DNA of 64,000 nucleotides from Pseudomonas sp. S04 (GTDB taxonomy: Bacteria > Pseudomonadota > Gammaproteobacteria > Pseudomonadales > Pseudomonadaceae): the NCBI RefSeq assembly GCF_009834545.1, contig NZ_CP019427.1:2548001-2612000 (forward strand), read 5' to 3'. A program made the translations under genes and the position numbers. The notes under the pieces are model-generated. The model did not search any database and was not told the DNA's origin. It worked only from the letters and a program-made list of their open reading frames with translations. Within the stretch, counting starts at the first letter, position 1. Each line of letters begins with the position of its first letter. Positions 16,515 to 25,894 of this stretch are shown in pieces.

Positions 16515-19097
16515 TCAGAACTGGTAGTCGACCTGGGCCAGCAGGGTGCGGCCAGGCATCGGTTGCAGGAAGGTGTTGGTGGAGCCGGCCAGGCCACTGA
16601 CGAAATTCAGCTCGTCGGTGAGGTTGAGCACCCGTAGCGTGGTGCTCCATTGCGGCTGGCGGTAATACACCGCGAGGTCGAGGTTGTATTCGTCGGGGAT
16701 CTTTACGGTCTTGCTCAGGTTCAGGTACCAACTGCTGGTCCACCAGCCGGACAGTTCGGCGCCGAAGCCGGAATCGAAGCGGTAGTCGAGATAGCCGCTG
16801 GCGGTGTACTCGGGAATCTGCACCGCATCGAAACGCCCGGACGGCCGCTGGTTGAGGCTGTTGTTGTCGCCGAATACGGTGCCGTTGTCGGCCACGAAAC
16901 CAGCCGAGGCGAAGCCGGTCTGGGTGGTGAACTCGTTGTAGGCGGTGAGCTTGGTCAGGTTCAAGGCGCTGCGCAGGTGATCGTCCGGCTGGTAGCGCAG
17001 GGTCGACTCGACGCCCTTGATCACCAGTCGCGCGATGTTGTTGTTGCTGTCGGGGGACTGGTCACGTTCCTGCTTGAAGGCCGCCAGGGTCATGAACAGT
17101 TGGTCGGGCACGGCCTCGACTTTCAGCCCCACTTCATGCAGCACGCTGAGGCTTTCGAACGCCAGCGGATTGAGCTGGTTGGCCCCGGTGCCACTGCCCC
17201 AGCCCAGGCCGTTGGAGAAGAACCCGGTGTTGACTGCCAGCGAGCGGTCGAAGGTGTAGTACAGGGTGCTGTTTTCAGTGGGCTTGACGTAGGGGCTGAC
17301 CTGGAACGAGAACAGCCGGTAGTTGTCGCTGTCCTTGCGCGAGTTGCCGCCGGCGAGGACGAAGGGGTTGTCGATCTCGGCGTCGATCCAGCTACGGCTG
17401 GCACCGATGTTCAAGCCCACGCGGTCGCCCAAGCGCAGGTTGTGCTGGCTGAACAGGGTCTGGGTGGTCCAGGTGCTTTCGGCGGTGTAGGGCGCCACCG
17501 ATTCTGCGTACAGGCCATGCCCGGCCGGGTACATCGGCGGCAGGTTGAGCCAGCCGTAGTAGTTGGAGAACTGCGCTACCCCCGGCTGGCCGATCCACGC
17601 GGCGTTGCCGCCGGCGGGGTTGCGGTTGTCCAGACCGAGCAGGTCGCCGGGGTTTTTCCCGGAGGGGTCCTGGGTCAGGTCGTAGGCGTTGATGGTCGAG
17701 CCGAAGCTGTTGTTGGCGGCGATCGACTGGTTGAACTCGCGGCGGTAGATCAGCCCGCTGTTGCTCTCGTCGCTGAGGGTCCAGCCACCGAGGCTGAGCT
17801 CGTTGCGCGAGCGTAACTCGAAGCGGTTGTCGAACAGGTTGTCCTTGGATTGCACCTGGAACGCGCCGACGGCATCGGTATTGTCCCGCGAGCGCTGATA
17901 GAAGCTGCTGTTGGCCAGGGTCACGGTCGGCGACAGGTCGGCCTCGACATGCAACTGGGTGGTGAAGCGTCGCGAGCTGCTTTGGTCTTCGTCGCGTTGT
18001 CCGGTCTGCGACGACAGCGACTGGCGGCCGTTGCCCGCCAGGTTCGGGTCATAGACCCAGCCGCGCAGGCTGCCGGGGTTGGCCTGGGTGTTGGGCGAGG
18101 CGGCCTGGAAGCTGCCGTCGACCACGTTGTACTGCCCTTGGGCGTTGCGCTGGCGCTTGACCCAGCCGAGGGTCGGCGCATCGGCCGCGCCGGACGCCAG
18201 CACCGGCGACCACAAGTTGCTGCCGTTCTGGATGATCGGCGTCGCCCGGCCGGCAGAGTACTTGCCGTGGTCCACCAGGGCCTGGTTGGCGCGGTTCCAG
18301 CCGTGGGTGATGTTGTAGTCGTAGTAGTCGTCGTAGCTGGCGTTCCAGTCCACCCGCACGTTGTCGTTGCGCCAGGCGAGGGCGCCATAGAAGGCGTCGA
18401 AATTGTTGTCGACGTTGTCGTAGAAATCTTCCTGGCGCTGTTTGGTGATACTCAGCCGGTAGGCCAGGTTGTCGGCGAGGGGGCCGGTGTTGTCGACGCT
18501 GAACTTGCTTGAGTCGCGGGACTCGCCGTCCGGCACCCAACTGCCCAGTTCACCACTGAGGCGGGTCTTGAATTCGTTGAAGTTGGGTTTTTTGCTCAGG
18601 TAGTTGACGTAGCCCCCGCTGCCGGACACCGAGCCGTAGGTCACCGAGGAGGGCCCGGCAACGATGTCGGCACCTTCGTAGGCGTTGAAGTTGGCTGGGT
18701 GACGCACGCCGTAGGCGCGCTGGCCGTCCTGGAAAACCTCGGAGCCCTGGGCCCGGAACTGCGGGGCGATCCCGGCGTTCTGCCCGCCACCGCGGGTGAT
18801 GCCCGGGGCGTACTTGACCAGGTCGTCGGCGCTGCGGATCGGGTCGTTGGCCAGTTGCTCGGGGTTGATCTGGGTGACCGAGCGCGGGGTGTCGATGATT
18901 TTGGTTTCGGTGCCACCGTAGACCGAGGTCGACGGCCGGGTGGGCAGGGCATCGTCCTCGGGGTCACTGGCGCTGGCTTGCACGGTGACGGTTTGCAACT
19001 GGGTGTCGGCGGCGAAGGCGGGCATCGACAGGGTCGACAGCACCGCGATGGCCAGGGCAGAGCGTTTTACCGGCAAACGAAAGGCGATAGAGGGCAT
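16515..19097 (-). CDS. TonB-dependent outer-membrane receptor
   Basis: An 860-residue receptor with a Sec signal peptide (cleavage near MPAFA/ADTQ). Next are a TonB box-like stretch LQTVTVQA, a plug domain (about 50-180, with DTPRSVTQINPEQL) and a 22-strand barrel ending in the outer-membrane signature QVDYQF. There is no N-terminal signalling domain, so it transports only. It resembles ferric-siderophore receptors. However, it sits between monooxygenase and family-5 binding-protein genes, so it may bring a bulky organosulfur compound across the outer membrane (inference). I chose the ATG at 19097; upstream codons are translated REP sequence. Confidence 0.9.
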   Translation of the reverse strand: MPSIAFRLPVKRSALAIAVLSTLSMPAFAADTQLQTVTVQASASDPEDDALPTRPSTSVYGGTETKIIDTPRSVTQINPEQLANDPIRSADDLVKYAPGITRGGGQNAGIAPQFRAQGSEVFQDGQRAYGVRHPANFNAYEGADIVAGPSSVTYGSVSGSGGYVNYLSKKPNFNEFKTRLSGELGSWVPDGESRDSSKFSVDNTGPLADNLAYRLSITKQRQEDFYDNVDNNFDAFYGALAWRNDNVRVDWNASYDDYYDYNITHGWNRANQALVDHGKYSAGRATPIIQNGSNLWSPVLASGAADAPTLGWVKRQRNAQGQYNVVDGSFQAASPNTQANPGSLRGWVYDPNLAGNGRQSLSSQTGQRDEDQSSSRRFTTQLHVEADLSPTVTLANSSFYQRSRDNTDAVGAFQVQSKDNLFDNRFELRSRNELSLGGWTLSDESNSGLIYRREFNQSIAANNSFGSTINAYDLTQDPSGKNPGDLLGLDNRNPAGGNAAWIGQPGVAQFSNYYGWLNLPPMYPAGHGLYAESVAPYTAESTWTTQTLFSQHNLRLGDRVGLNIGASRSWIDAEIDNPFVLAGGNSRKDSDNYRLFSFQVSPYVKPTENSTLYYTFDRSLAVNTGFFSNGLGWGSGTGANQLNPLAFESLSVLHEVGLKVEAVPDQLFMTLAAFKQERDQSPDSNNNIARLVIKGVESTLRYQPDDHLRSALNLTKLTAYNEFTTQTGFASAGFVADNGTVFGDNNSLNQRPSGRFDAVQIPEYTASGYLDYRFDSGFGAELSGWWTSSWYLNLSKTVKIPDEYNLDLAVYYRQPQWSTTLRVLNLTDELNFVSGLAGSTNTFLQPMPGRTLLAQVDYQF

Positions 19098-19130
19098 GGC
19101 GAATGAGCCTGATTGAAATCCAAAGGGGGT

Positions 19131-19198
19131 GGTAGGAGCAAAGCTTGCTCGCGATAGCGACCTTGAGTACGCCATCGCGGGCAAGCCCCGCTCCCACA
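19131..19198. repeat. REP pair (BIME)
   Basis: Inverted REPs (GTAGGAGCAAAGCTTGCTCG and CGCGGGCAAGCCCCGCTCCC) lie in the 120-bp gap between the receptor and the binding-protein gene. The two copies are of slightly different sequence classes. Confidence 0.75.
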
Positions 19199-19217
19199 AG
19201 GCTTGTGCGGGGGAGCG

Positions 19218-20801
19218 TCAAGCGGTGTCGTTCAACCACAGCCGTTCAAAGCGCCAGGTGCTGAACAGAGACTCTTCCGGCGTGGCGCCACCGACCCGGG
19301 TCGAGACGCTGTCGAGCAGGTCGGCATAACCCCAGATCAGCATGCCGCCACGCTCGTACTGGATCTGCTGGACCTGGTGCACCAGGGCCTTGCGCTTCTC
19401 CAGGTCGGGCTGGGCCATGGCCTGCAGGAACAGCGCGCTGAACTGCGGGTCGTTGAAGTGGGTCTTGTTCGCCACGGCAAAGGGCGCGTCGGTGTGGATC
19501 GCGCTGGCCAGGAACGGCGCGCCGATGCTGCCGCCGGTGCTCAGGGTCCAGTCGCTGCGCTGGGGCCCCTGGAAGGTGGCCAGGTCGACCTGCCTGACCT
19601 TCAAGGTGACGCCTATGCGCTTGGCCTGTTCGGCTAGCACCAGTGCCGAGGTCAGCCCCGGTCCCGGGGTGGTTACCAGTTCCAGTTCCAGGTGTTCATG
19701 GCCGGCTTCCTTGAGCAATTGCGCCGCGCGTTGCGGGTCGTAGGGGCGCGGGCCGAGGCTGTGGTTGAAGGTCGGATCGCTCGGCGCGTACAGGTCGTTG
19801 GCCACCCGGCCCTGTCCGTTGAGGGCGCGGCGCACCAGTTCTTCGCGATCGGCCAGCAGGCGAAACGCCTCGCGCACCCTGGGGTCGTTGAACGGCGGCT
19901 TGTCGAGGTTCATGTCGAACGACAACCAGTTGCCGGTCACCGATTTCAGCACCCTGAGTCGCGGGTCGCGCTGCAGCACTTGCAACTGTTCGGTGGGCAT
20001 CACGTTGGCCATGTCGATCTGCCCGGATCGCAGGGCCGCCAGGCGTGAGACCTGGTCCTTGAAGTCGATGATCTCCAGTTCGTCGGCGTAGGGCTTGCCC
20101 TCCTTGTAGTAGTTCTCGAAGCGGGTGAACAACGAGCGCTGGCCGGGGGTGAAGCTTTTCAGTTTGTAGGGGCCGGCGCCCACCGGGTTGCTGACCGGGT
20201 GATAGTCCACGGGCACGATGCCGCCGAAGTTGACCCAGGTTTCGGCCAACGGCATGTAGCTGCGGCCTTCACGGAAATTCAGGCGCACGGTGCGCTGGTC
20301 GAGCTTGACCAGGTTGTCGCGGTCGACCCAGTGCAGCAGCGCGGCGTAGGGCGACGCCAGCTGCGGATCGGTGAGGCGGCGGATGGAGAAGATCAGGTCG
20401 TCGGCATCGATGGTCTTGCCGTGGTGGAACTCCAGGCCCGGGCGCAGGCGCAGGGTCCAGCTGCTGGCGTCGGCATTCGGTTCGGCGAACTCGGCCAGGG
20501 CCAGGCGTGGCTGCATCTGTTCGTCCCACTCCCACAACTTGCTGTACAGGGCAAAGCCGCGAACGATGCCGCTGCCGATGGGTTTATGGGCGTCGAGGTT
20601 GCCGCTCTGGTTGCCGTCGAGAATGCCCAGGCGCAGGCGACCGCCATAGCGCGGTTGGTCACTGGCGGTGGTTGTGGCGGCGGGTTGACTGTCCGGGCCG
20701 CAGCCGCTCAGCAGGCCACCGCCCAACAGCAGACCGCCGCCGAGCAGGGCGCTGTGGCCGAGAAAGTCGCGGCGGCTGAGCCATGCATGATCGTTGTCCA
20801 T
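19218..20801 (-). CDS. Family 5 ABC substrate-binding lipoprotein with Tat signal (paralogue)
   Basis: A 527-residue solute-binding protein very like the one at 8458-10023. It has a Tat motif SRRDFLG, a Gly/Leu-rich hydrophobic stretch and a lipobox LLSGC. Long identical stretches include LEFHHGKTI and VGAGPYKLKSF. No permease or ATPase genes are next to it, so it probably feeds the importer at 10016-13729 with another ligand. It starts 4 bp after the monooxygenase gene ends. Confidence 0.9.
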   Translation of the reverse strand: MDNDHAWLSRRDFLGHSALLGGGLLLGGGLLSGCGPDSQPAATTTASDQPRYGGRLRLGILDGNQSGNLDAHKPIGSGIVRGFALYSKLWEWDEQMQPRLALAEFAEPNADASSWTLRLRPGLEFHHGKTIDADDLIFSIRRLTDPQLASPYAALLHWVDRDNLVKLDQRTVRLNFREGRSYMPLAETWVNFGGIVPVDYHPVSNPVGAGPYKLKSFTPGQRSLFTRFENYYKEGKPYADELEIIDFKDQVSRLAALRSGQIDMANVMPTEQLQVLQRDPRLRVLKSVTGNWLSFDMNLDKPPFNDPRVREAFRLLADREELVRRALNGQGRVANDLYAPSDPTFNHSLGPRPYDPQRAAQLLKEAGHEHLELELVTTPGPGLTSALVLAEQAKRIGVTLKVRQVDLATFQGPQRSDWTLSTGGSIGAPFLASAIHTDAPFAVANKTHFNDPQFSALFLQAMAQPDLEKRKALVHQVQQIQYERGGMLIWGYADLLDSVSTRVGGATPEESLFSTWRFERLWLNDTA

Positions 20802-20805
20802 GGCC

Positions 20806-22014
20806 TCAGGCTCCCGTCGGGCCGTTGGCCGAGCGCAGTTGCAGCAGTGGTTCGGGCGTGCGGCTCAGGGCGGCGCGTTCGTTGCGAAAGTGCGGCAGGA
20901 TGTGCTCGCCCAGGCGATAGGCTTCTTCCAGGTGCGGGTAGCCGGCGAGGAAGAACAGGTCGATGCCCAGCGCGTGGTACTCGCGGATCCGCGCCACCAC
21001 GTTTTCGTAGCTGCCGACCAGCGCGCAGCCCGGCGGGATGCCGATGTAGCCAAAGCCGGTCCAGACGTTGGGGTGAATGAAAAAGTCTTCGAAGTCCTGG
21101 GTCTGGGCTTTCTCTGCGAAGTCACTTTCATAGCTCAGCTTGCGCGCGGTGCGCAGCCCGGCATGGGCGGCCACGGCCTTGACCGCACCCTTGGCCAGGC
21201 CTTCGTCGAAGAAGCGCTTGGCCTCGGTGCGCGCCAGTTCTTCGGTCTCGCGGGTGATCACGTCGATCGACAGGCCGAAGCGAATGTCGCTGCGCCCGTA
21301 CTGCAGTGCGCGTTGGCGAATGTCGGCGATCAGCGCGGCGATTTGATCCGGATGCTCGGCCCGCATCAGGTAGAAGTCCGCGTGTTTGGCGGCAAATTCG
21401 CGCGCGGCAATCGACGAGCCGGCGGTGCAGATCAGCGGCAGTTCGGCTTTCTTCAAAGGCCCGCGCAGGCCACCACCCTCGGCCTTGTAGAAGCGCCCGT
21501 CGTAGTGGAAGTTCTCGTTGTGCCAATAGCCCTTGACCACGTCCATGAACTCGATGGCCCGTGCATAACGCTCATCGTGATCGCTGAAGTCGCCGACCTG
21601 GCGCTGGATCGCATCCGAGCCGCCATTGATGATGTTCCACACCAGGCGATTGCCGGTGGCGCGCTGGTAGGTCGCGGCCTGCTGCACCGCGACCCAGGGC
21701 GTGTAGTGATAGGGCTGGAACGCGGTGACGAATTTCAACGTACGGGTCTCGCGGGCCAGCAGCGAGCAGACTGTCCATGGCTCTTCGCCGGACGGTGCGT
21801 TGACCATCAGTGCGCCGCCAAAGCCGTTGATCTCGGCGGCCTTGGCGATCTGCCCGAGGTAGTCGATGTAGGTGAAGTGATCACCGACACTGAACGCCGA
21901 CACGGCACCGGTGCTCGGACCGCCGCGGTGCCAGTCGCCACGGTTGCGCGGGTCGCCGGGGAGGAATTGGGTTTCGCCATGCAGGGGCAGGCGGGTGAAG
22001 AATTCAATGCTCAT
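20806..22014 (-). CDS. SsuD-like LLM flavin monooxygenase
   Basis: A 402-residue luciferase-like monooxygenase. It starts SIEFFTRLPLHGETQFLPGD and holds NRLVWNIINGGSDAIQRQVGD, ICTAGSSIAAREFAAKHADFY and a C-terminal ALVGSYENVVARI, as in alkanesulfonate monooxygenases. It differs clearly from the other two LLM enzymes of the island, so the three probably act on different substrates or steps. It lies between the secreted hydrolase gene and the binding-protein gene in one tight operon. Confidence 0.87.
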   Translation of the reverse strand: MSIEFFTRLPLHGETQFLPGDPRNRGDWHRGGPSTGAVSAFSVGDHFTYIDYLGQIAKAAEINGFGGALMVNAPSGEEPWTVCSLLARETRTLKFVTAFQPYHYTPWVAVQQAATYQRATGNRLVWNIINGGSDAIQRQVGDFSDHDERYARAIEFMDVVKGYWHNENFHYDGRFYKAEGGGLRGPLKKAELPLICTAGSSIAAREFAAKHADFYLMRAEHPDQIAALIADIRQRALQYGRSDIRFGLSIDVITRETEELARTEAKRFFDEGLAKGAVKAVAAHAGLRTARKLSYESDFAEKAQTQDFEDFFIHPNVWTGFGYIGIPPGCALVGSYENVVARIREYHALGIDLFFLAGYPHLEEAYRLGEHILPHFRNERAALSRTPEPLLQLRSANGPTGA

Positions 22015-22029
22015 GACGAAGGCTCCGGC

Positions 22030-23253
22030 TTACTGCACGCTGGGGTTGCAGATCGGGGTGACAGGCTGGTCGTTGATCACCTTGTGGGCGAAGGGCACCG
22101 AGTCCTTGAGCGACGCGTTGACTGTTTCGCTGTGGCCCAGGCCCTTGTACAGATGGCCCTCGACTACCGAGCCGGTCTTGCAGGCGTCTTGCATCAGTGC
22201 CACCTGGGTCGCGGCTGCCGGGGTCTTGTCCTCGGCGCCGGTGCCAATGAAGATCGGCTGGGCCAGTTTCAAGGTCGGGTAGGACACTTGCTTTTGCCAG
22301 GCGGCGAGTTGATCGCCCTGGTAGTCCTTCTTCGCATTGGCCGGGGTCAGGCCGACGCCGACCACGTCGCTGACCAGGGACGCCAGGCAACTGGTGCGCG
22401 CCTGTTCGAACAGCGGCAGGGCCTTGTCGGTGTAGAAGTCCTTGGGGTTGATGGCCGGGTCGTATTGCTGGGCCGCCAGCAGGGTGTAGAAACCGTAGGC
22501 CAGGGACGCATCGACTTTGTTGACGTCCTGCTCGCCGACGTTTTTCGCGCCGACGGTGTAGATCACCCCGGTACCGATGCTGCCCTTGACCCCCAGGTCC
22601 GGGGCGTAGGTCGGCGCATAGGCGGCCGAGGCAAAGGCCCCGGCGCCACCCTGGGATTGGCCGACGATCAACACCTTGTTGGCCAGCCCCGGCACGCCGG
22701 CGACCACCGCTTTGGCGGCGTCGAGGATGCCGTAGGCGGCCATGCGGTTGTTCAGCAGCGGATGCCCGCCGGGCACGCCGAGGCCCTGATAGTCGGTGGC
22801 GACAATCGCGTAGCCCTCATCCAGCCAGCGGCTCAGGTATTGCACGTCGCGGTAGGAACGGCCCTGCCAGGACGGCGCGCAGACATCGGCGATGCCCACG
22901 GTGCCGTGGCCCCAACTGGCCACCGGCCAACCACCGGCCGGGGCCTTGCCCTTGGGCAGGAACAGGGTGCCGGAGACCACGATCGGGGTCTTGTTGTCGA
23001 TACCGTCGGTGGAGCTGTAGAGAATGCGCTGGGCGCTGGCGGCATTGGGCAGGCTCAGGGTTTTTTCCAGCGGCTCGCTGCGCAGTAACTTGCCGGGCGT
23101 GGCCGGGATCACTTCCTGCCAGGTGTAGAACGCCGAGACGCGGCCGTCGCCTTGCAGTGGATCGGGCTTGGGCACATGGGTGCCGGCGGCGAGGGCGCTC
23201 ATGGACAGCGCCAGGACGCTGAGGCCGAAGGTGAAGCGGTGGCTGAGTTTCAT
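22030..23253 (-). CDS. Secreted alpha/beta hydrolase, secretory-lipase-like
   Basis: A 407-residue protein with a Sec signal peptide (cleavage near SALAAG). The alpha/beta-hydrolase nucleophile elbow is GQSQGG, and the oxyanion region reads ASWGHGT. Overall it fits the LIP secretory lipase family. A likely acid/base pair is Asp near GTGAEDKTP and His near KGLGHSET. It is probably a periplasmic or secreted esterase. Within a sulfur-scavenging operon it may release a sulfur-containing part from an ester (inference). Confidence 0.85.
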   Translation of the reverse strand: MKLSHRFTFGLSVLALSMSALAAGTHVPKPDPLQGDGRVSAFYTWQEVIPATPGKLLRSEPLEKTLSLPNAASAQRILYSSTDGIDNKTPIVVSGTLFLPKGKAPAGGWPVASWGHGTVGIADVCAPSWQGRSYRDVQYLSRWLDEGYAIVATDYQGLGVPGGHPLLNNRMAAYGILDAAKAVVAGVPGLANKVLIVGQSQGGAGAFASAAYAPTYAPDLGVKGSIGTGVIYTVGAKNVGEQDVNKVDASLAYGFYTLLAAQQYDPAINPKDFYTDKALPLFEQARTSCLASLVSDVVGVGLTPANAKKDYQGDQLAAWQKQVSYPTLKLAQPIFIGTGAEDKTPAAATQVALMQDACKTGSVVEGHLYKGLGHSETVNASLKDSVPFAHKVINDQPVTPICNPSVQ

Positions 23254-23274
23254 CGGGATGTCCTTATCGAAGGT

Positions 23275-24348
23275 TCAAGGATTACGGGTGACCTGGCCGC
23301 GCAGCGCTGGCCAGTAGTCGGTGAGTTGCAGGTCGATCAGCGCCTGGTTGGTGAAGCCGGTGGCCAGCGATGAGCTGATGTCGTAGTTGTCGCGAATCAG
23401 CTGGTTGGCCAGGGCGTAGGCGGTGAGGGCCTGGTAGTGGGCCTTGAGTTGCTGGTCGCTTTTCGGCGCCCAGCGCTCTTTCCAGGCCACCGGGTCGTCC
23501 TGGTCGTCGCGGCGCAACACACTTTCGGCAGTGCCGGCGCGGGACGAGAGCTGGTAGTAGGCGTCCTGGTTCTGGGTCTGGGAGATCCACCAAGCGGCCT
23601 TGACCCAGGCGGTGGCGAGCAGTTGGGTGAGGTCCGGGTGCTGCTGCACGAACAGTTCGGTGCCCCAGAGGTCGGAGATCAGCCGCCAGTCGTTGGCGCC
23701 TTGTTTGCTCGACCAGAGAATCCTGCCGACGCCCTTGTCTTCCAGGGCATAGGCTTCGCTGAGCAGGACCGCCGCATCCACTTTGCCGGCGGAGACCGCG
23801 GCCGCGCCGACTTGCGGGTTGAGGTTGGCGATCTTGAAGTCGTTGAGCTTGAGGTCCTGGCTGGCGAGGAAGTTGCTGAAGGCGAACTCCCACGGACGGC
23901 CACGATGCAGGGCCAGGCGCTTGCCCTTGAGGTCCTCGATGCTCTTGGCGGGCGAGTTGGCCGGCACCACCAGGTAGATGTTGTTGCCGCTGCCGCCGGG
24001 CACGATCAATTTGCCCGGCACGCCGCCCGCACCGGCGATCACCGAGGGCAGGTCACCGCGCACGGCGAAGTCGATGCTGTTGTTGCTGAAGCCTTCGTTG
24101 ATCTGCGGGCCGGCGCCGGCGTGGGGCAGGGCGATCCACTCCAGCTTGATCCCGCGTTGGCTCAGTTGCTGCTCAAGCCAGCCGTCCTCGATGACTCGCC
24201 CGGCGATGCCACCGAACACCGGCTTGCCACCCTGGGTGAACGCGACGATGGCGATTTTCACCGAAGCCGGCGCCTGTTCGGCCAAGGCCGTGGCGGTGAG
24301 TAGTAATCCGGTCAAGGCGACCAGGCTGTTGCGCCATAAACGTTTCAT
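23275..24348 (-). CDS. Sulfonate-type ABC substrate-binding protein (SsuA/NMT1-like)
   Basis: A 357-residue periplasmic binding protein with a clear signal peptide (LTGLLLTATALAEQA). The SsuA-like core includes SIEDLKGKRLALHRGRPWEFAFSNFLASQ. Unlike the desulfinase-like protein at 5341, it has a signal peptide and lacks the Cys/R-x-G-G set. The ATG at 24348 follows GGGGGAA; the longer frame to 24525 lacks a signal peptide at its start. First gene of the minus operon. Its permease and ATPase are not in the window. Confidence 0.85.
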   Translation of the reverse strand: MKRLWRNSLVALTGLLLTATALAEQAPASVKIAIVAFTQGGKPVFGGIAGRVIEDGWLEQQLSQRGIKLEWIALPHAGAGPQINEGFSNNSIDFAVRGDLPSVIAGAGGVPGKLIVPGGSGNNIYLVVPANSPAKSIEDLKGKRLALHRGRPWEFAFSNFLASQDLKLNDFKIANLNPQVGAAAVSAGKVDAAVLLSEAYALEDKGVGRILWSSKQGANDWRLISDLWGTELFVQQHPDLTQLLATAWVKAAWWISQTQNQDAYYQLSSRAGTAESVLRRDDQDDPVAWKERWAPKSDQQLKAHYQALTAYALANQLIRDNYDISSSLATGFTNQALIDLQLTDYWPALRGQVTRNP

Positions 24349-24418
24349 TGAATTTCCCCCTGAATGACCGCGCCAGCAACAGCGCCTGGCGGTTGCTGAC
24401 CGGATGTCTGGAGGGACA

Positions 24419-24437
24419 GAGCAGATAGCATGCCACT
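24419..24437 (-). promoter_or_regulatory. Sigma-54 promoter match for the minus sulfur operon
   Basis: The minus strand reads GTGGCATGCTATCTGCTCTG. GG and GC are 10 bases apart (TGGCAT, then CTGC). It lies about 75 bp upstream of the start at 24348. The fit is slightly weaker than for the two promoters near 5100 and 5290. Confidence 0.5.
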
Positions 24438-24541
24438 GTCGGATAAATGCTCTGCAGCCCTTGCTGGGCAAGGCTTTCGCGGTTTGGCGCAAGGTTCTGG
24501 CGCCGGCGTGTTGCTGATGCACCAACAGGTCGGTGCGTGCC

Positions 24542-24578
24542 TGTTGCTGCTCCAGCAGCAGGGTAGGAGCAATGCTGC
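24542..24578. promoter_or_regulatory. Candidate activator sites shared with the 5142-5206 region
   Basis: TGTTGCTGCTCCAGCA (24542-24557) and GCAATGCTGC (24569-24578) repeat the two motifs seen in the divergent region near 5150-5206. They lie about 110-160 bp upstream of the -24/-12 match, a usual distance for sigma-54 enhancer sites. The rest of 24349-24680 shows an AT-rich stretch (24580-24640) before the regulator gene and no gene. Confidence 0.4.
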
Positions 24579-24680
24579 GGTATATTCTTTTGTGGAATAT
24601 ATAAAGATTAATTAATAATTTTTTAGTCTAACTATCTTCGTGCACTATTGAACCCGCGCTTTTACTGCCAGGAATGCACC

Positions 24681-25754
24681 ATGTCGCTGATCACTCATCC
24701 CCACGCACGCGAATTGACCAAGTCGGTGCGCGCCACCGTGCTGGTCTTCAAGGACCCGCGCTCCCAGGAGTTGCTCAGCCGCATCGAGCGCCTGGCGCCC
24801 AGTGAAGCCAACACCCTGATCATCGGCGAGACTGGCACCGGCAAGGAGTTGGTCGCCCGCCACATCCATAACCTCAGCCGCCGTGGCCGCGAACCGTTCG
24901 TGGCGGTGAACTGCGGTGCCTTTGCCGAAACCCTGGTGGAGAGCGAACTGTTCGGCCATGAAAAGGGCGCGTTCACCGGCGCCACCAGCAACAAGGCCGG
25001 CTGGTTCGAAGCGGCCAACGGCGGCACGCTGTTTCTCGACGAGATTGGTGACTTGCCGCTGAACATGCAGGTGAAATTGCTGCGGGTATTGCAGGAGCGC
25101 GAAGTGGTGCGCCTGGGTTCGCGCACACCGATACCGATCAATGTGCGCCTGGTGGCAGCGACCAACGTCAACCTCGCGGACGCGGTGGTGGCGGGGCACT
25201 TTCGCGAAGACCTGTTCTACCGGTTGCACGTGGCGACCATCCGCCTGCCACCGCTGCGCGAACGTCCCGGCGACATCCTGCCGCTGGCCGAGTTTTTCCT
25301 CGAGGAGCACTGCCAGCGCCTGGGCTACAACCGCGCGACCCTGAGTATCGAGGCCGAACGCAAGCTGCTGGATCACAGTTGGCCAGGCAACATCCGCGAG
25401 CTGGAAAACTCCATCCACCATGCCTTGCTGGTGTGCCGTAACCAGCGTGTGGCGCCGGCCGACCTGCACCTGGTGGACATGCGCTCTTCGGGCATTCGCC
25501 AGGAGCAGGCGAGTCATGCCCACCCTGCGCTCAGCGGCCCGGTGGACCTGGAGTCGGCGTTGCAGGCGCTGTTCGAGCAGAACATCCCTGATCTCTACGA
25601 GCACATCGAAGAGACCATCTTTCGCGCCGCTTACCGTTACTGCCACGGTAACCAGTTGCAGACCGGACGCCTGCTGAACATCAGCCGCAACATCGTGCGC
25701 GCGCGGCTGGAGAAGATCGGCGAACTGAACAAGCCGGTGACCTTGGAGGAGTAA
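24681..25754 (+). CDS. sfnR: SfnR-like sigma-54-dependent transcriptional activator
   Basis: A 357-residue enhancer-binding protein consisting of an AAA+ domain and a DNA-binding helix. Walker A is GETGTGKE (49-56), the sigma-54 contact loop is GAFTGA (96-101), and Walker B ends FLDE (118-121). The C-terminal Fis-type helix-turn-helix is near 310-350. There is no N-terminal sensor domain, as in Pseudomonas SfnR, which is known to activate dimethyl-sulfone and sulfonate genes under sulfate limitation. The ATG at 24681 follows AGGA; an in-frame ATG at 24648 is upstream. It is divergent from the sulfonate-type operon. Confidence 0.85.
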   Translation: MSLITHPHARELTKSVRATVLVFKDPRSQELLSRIERLAPSEANTLIIGETGTGKELVARHIHNLSRRGREPFVAVNCGAFAETLVESELFGHEKGAFTGATSNKAGWFEAANGGTLFLDEIGDLPLNMQVKLLRVLQEREVVRLGSRTPIPINVRLVAATNVNLADAVVAGHFREDLFYRLHVATIRLPPLRERPGDILPLAEFFLEEHCQRLGYNRATLSIEAERKLLDHSWPGNIRELENSIHHALLVCRNQRVAPADLHLVDMRSSGIRQEQASHAHPALSGPVDLESALQALFEQNIPDLYEHIEETIFRAAYRYCHGNQLQTGRLLNISRNIVRARLEKIGELNKPVTLEE

Positions 25755-25793
25755 CCTTGCGCCGAAGAAAAAGCCGGTTGTGGCTGCGTTACC

Positions 25794-25809
25794 TTTACGT
25801 TAACGTAAA
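25794..25809. promoter_or_regulatory. Palindromic operator TTTACGTTAACGTAAA
   Basis: A perfect 16-bp palindrome 85 bp upstream of the AhpD-like gene. A near-identical site precedes the ABC importer operon at 26642-26657. It is typical of a dimeric regulator site (TetR or MerR type); the regulator is not identified. Confidence 0.6.
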
Positions 25810-25894
25810 TGTCGCGTAGCACCCGGCTCGGGTTCTGATGTTCGTTGTGCGCCTGAGTCTTTCGCTCATCGTGGTCATCGATCAAGGACGTCCC

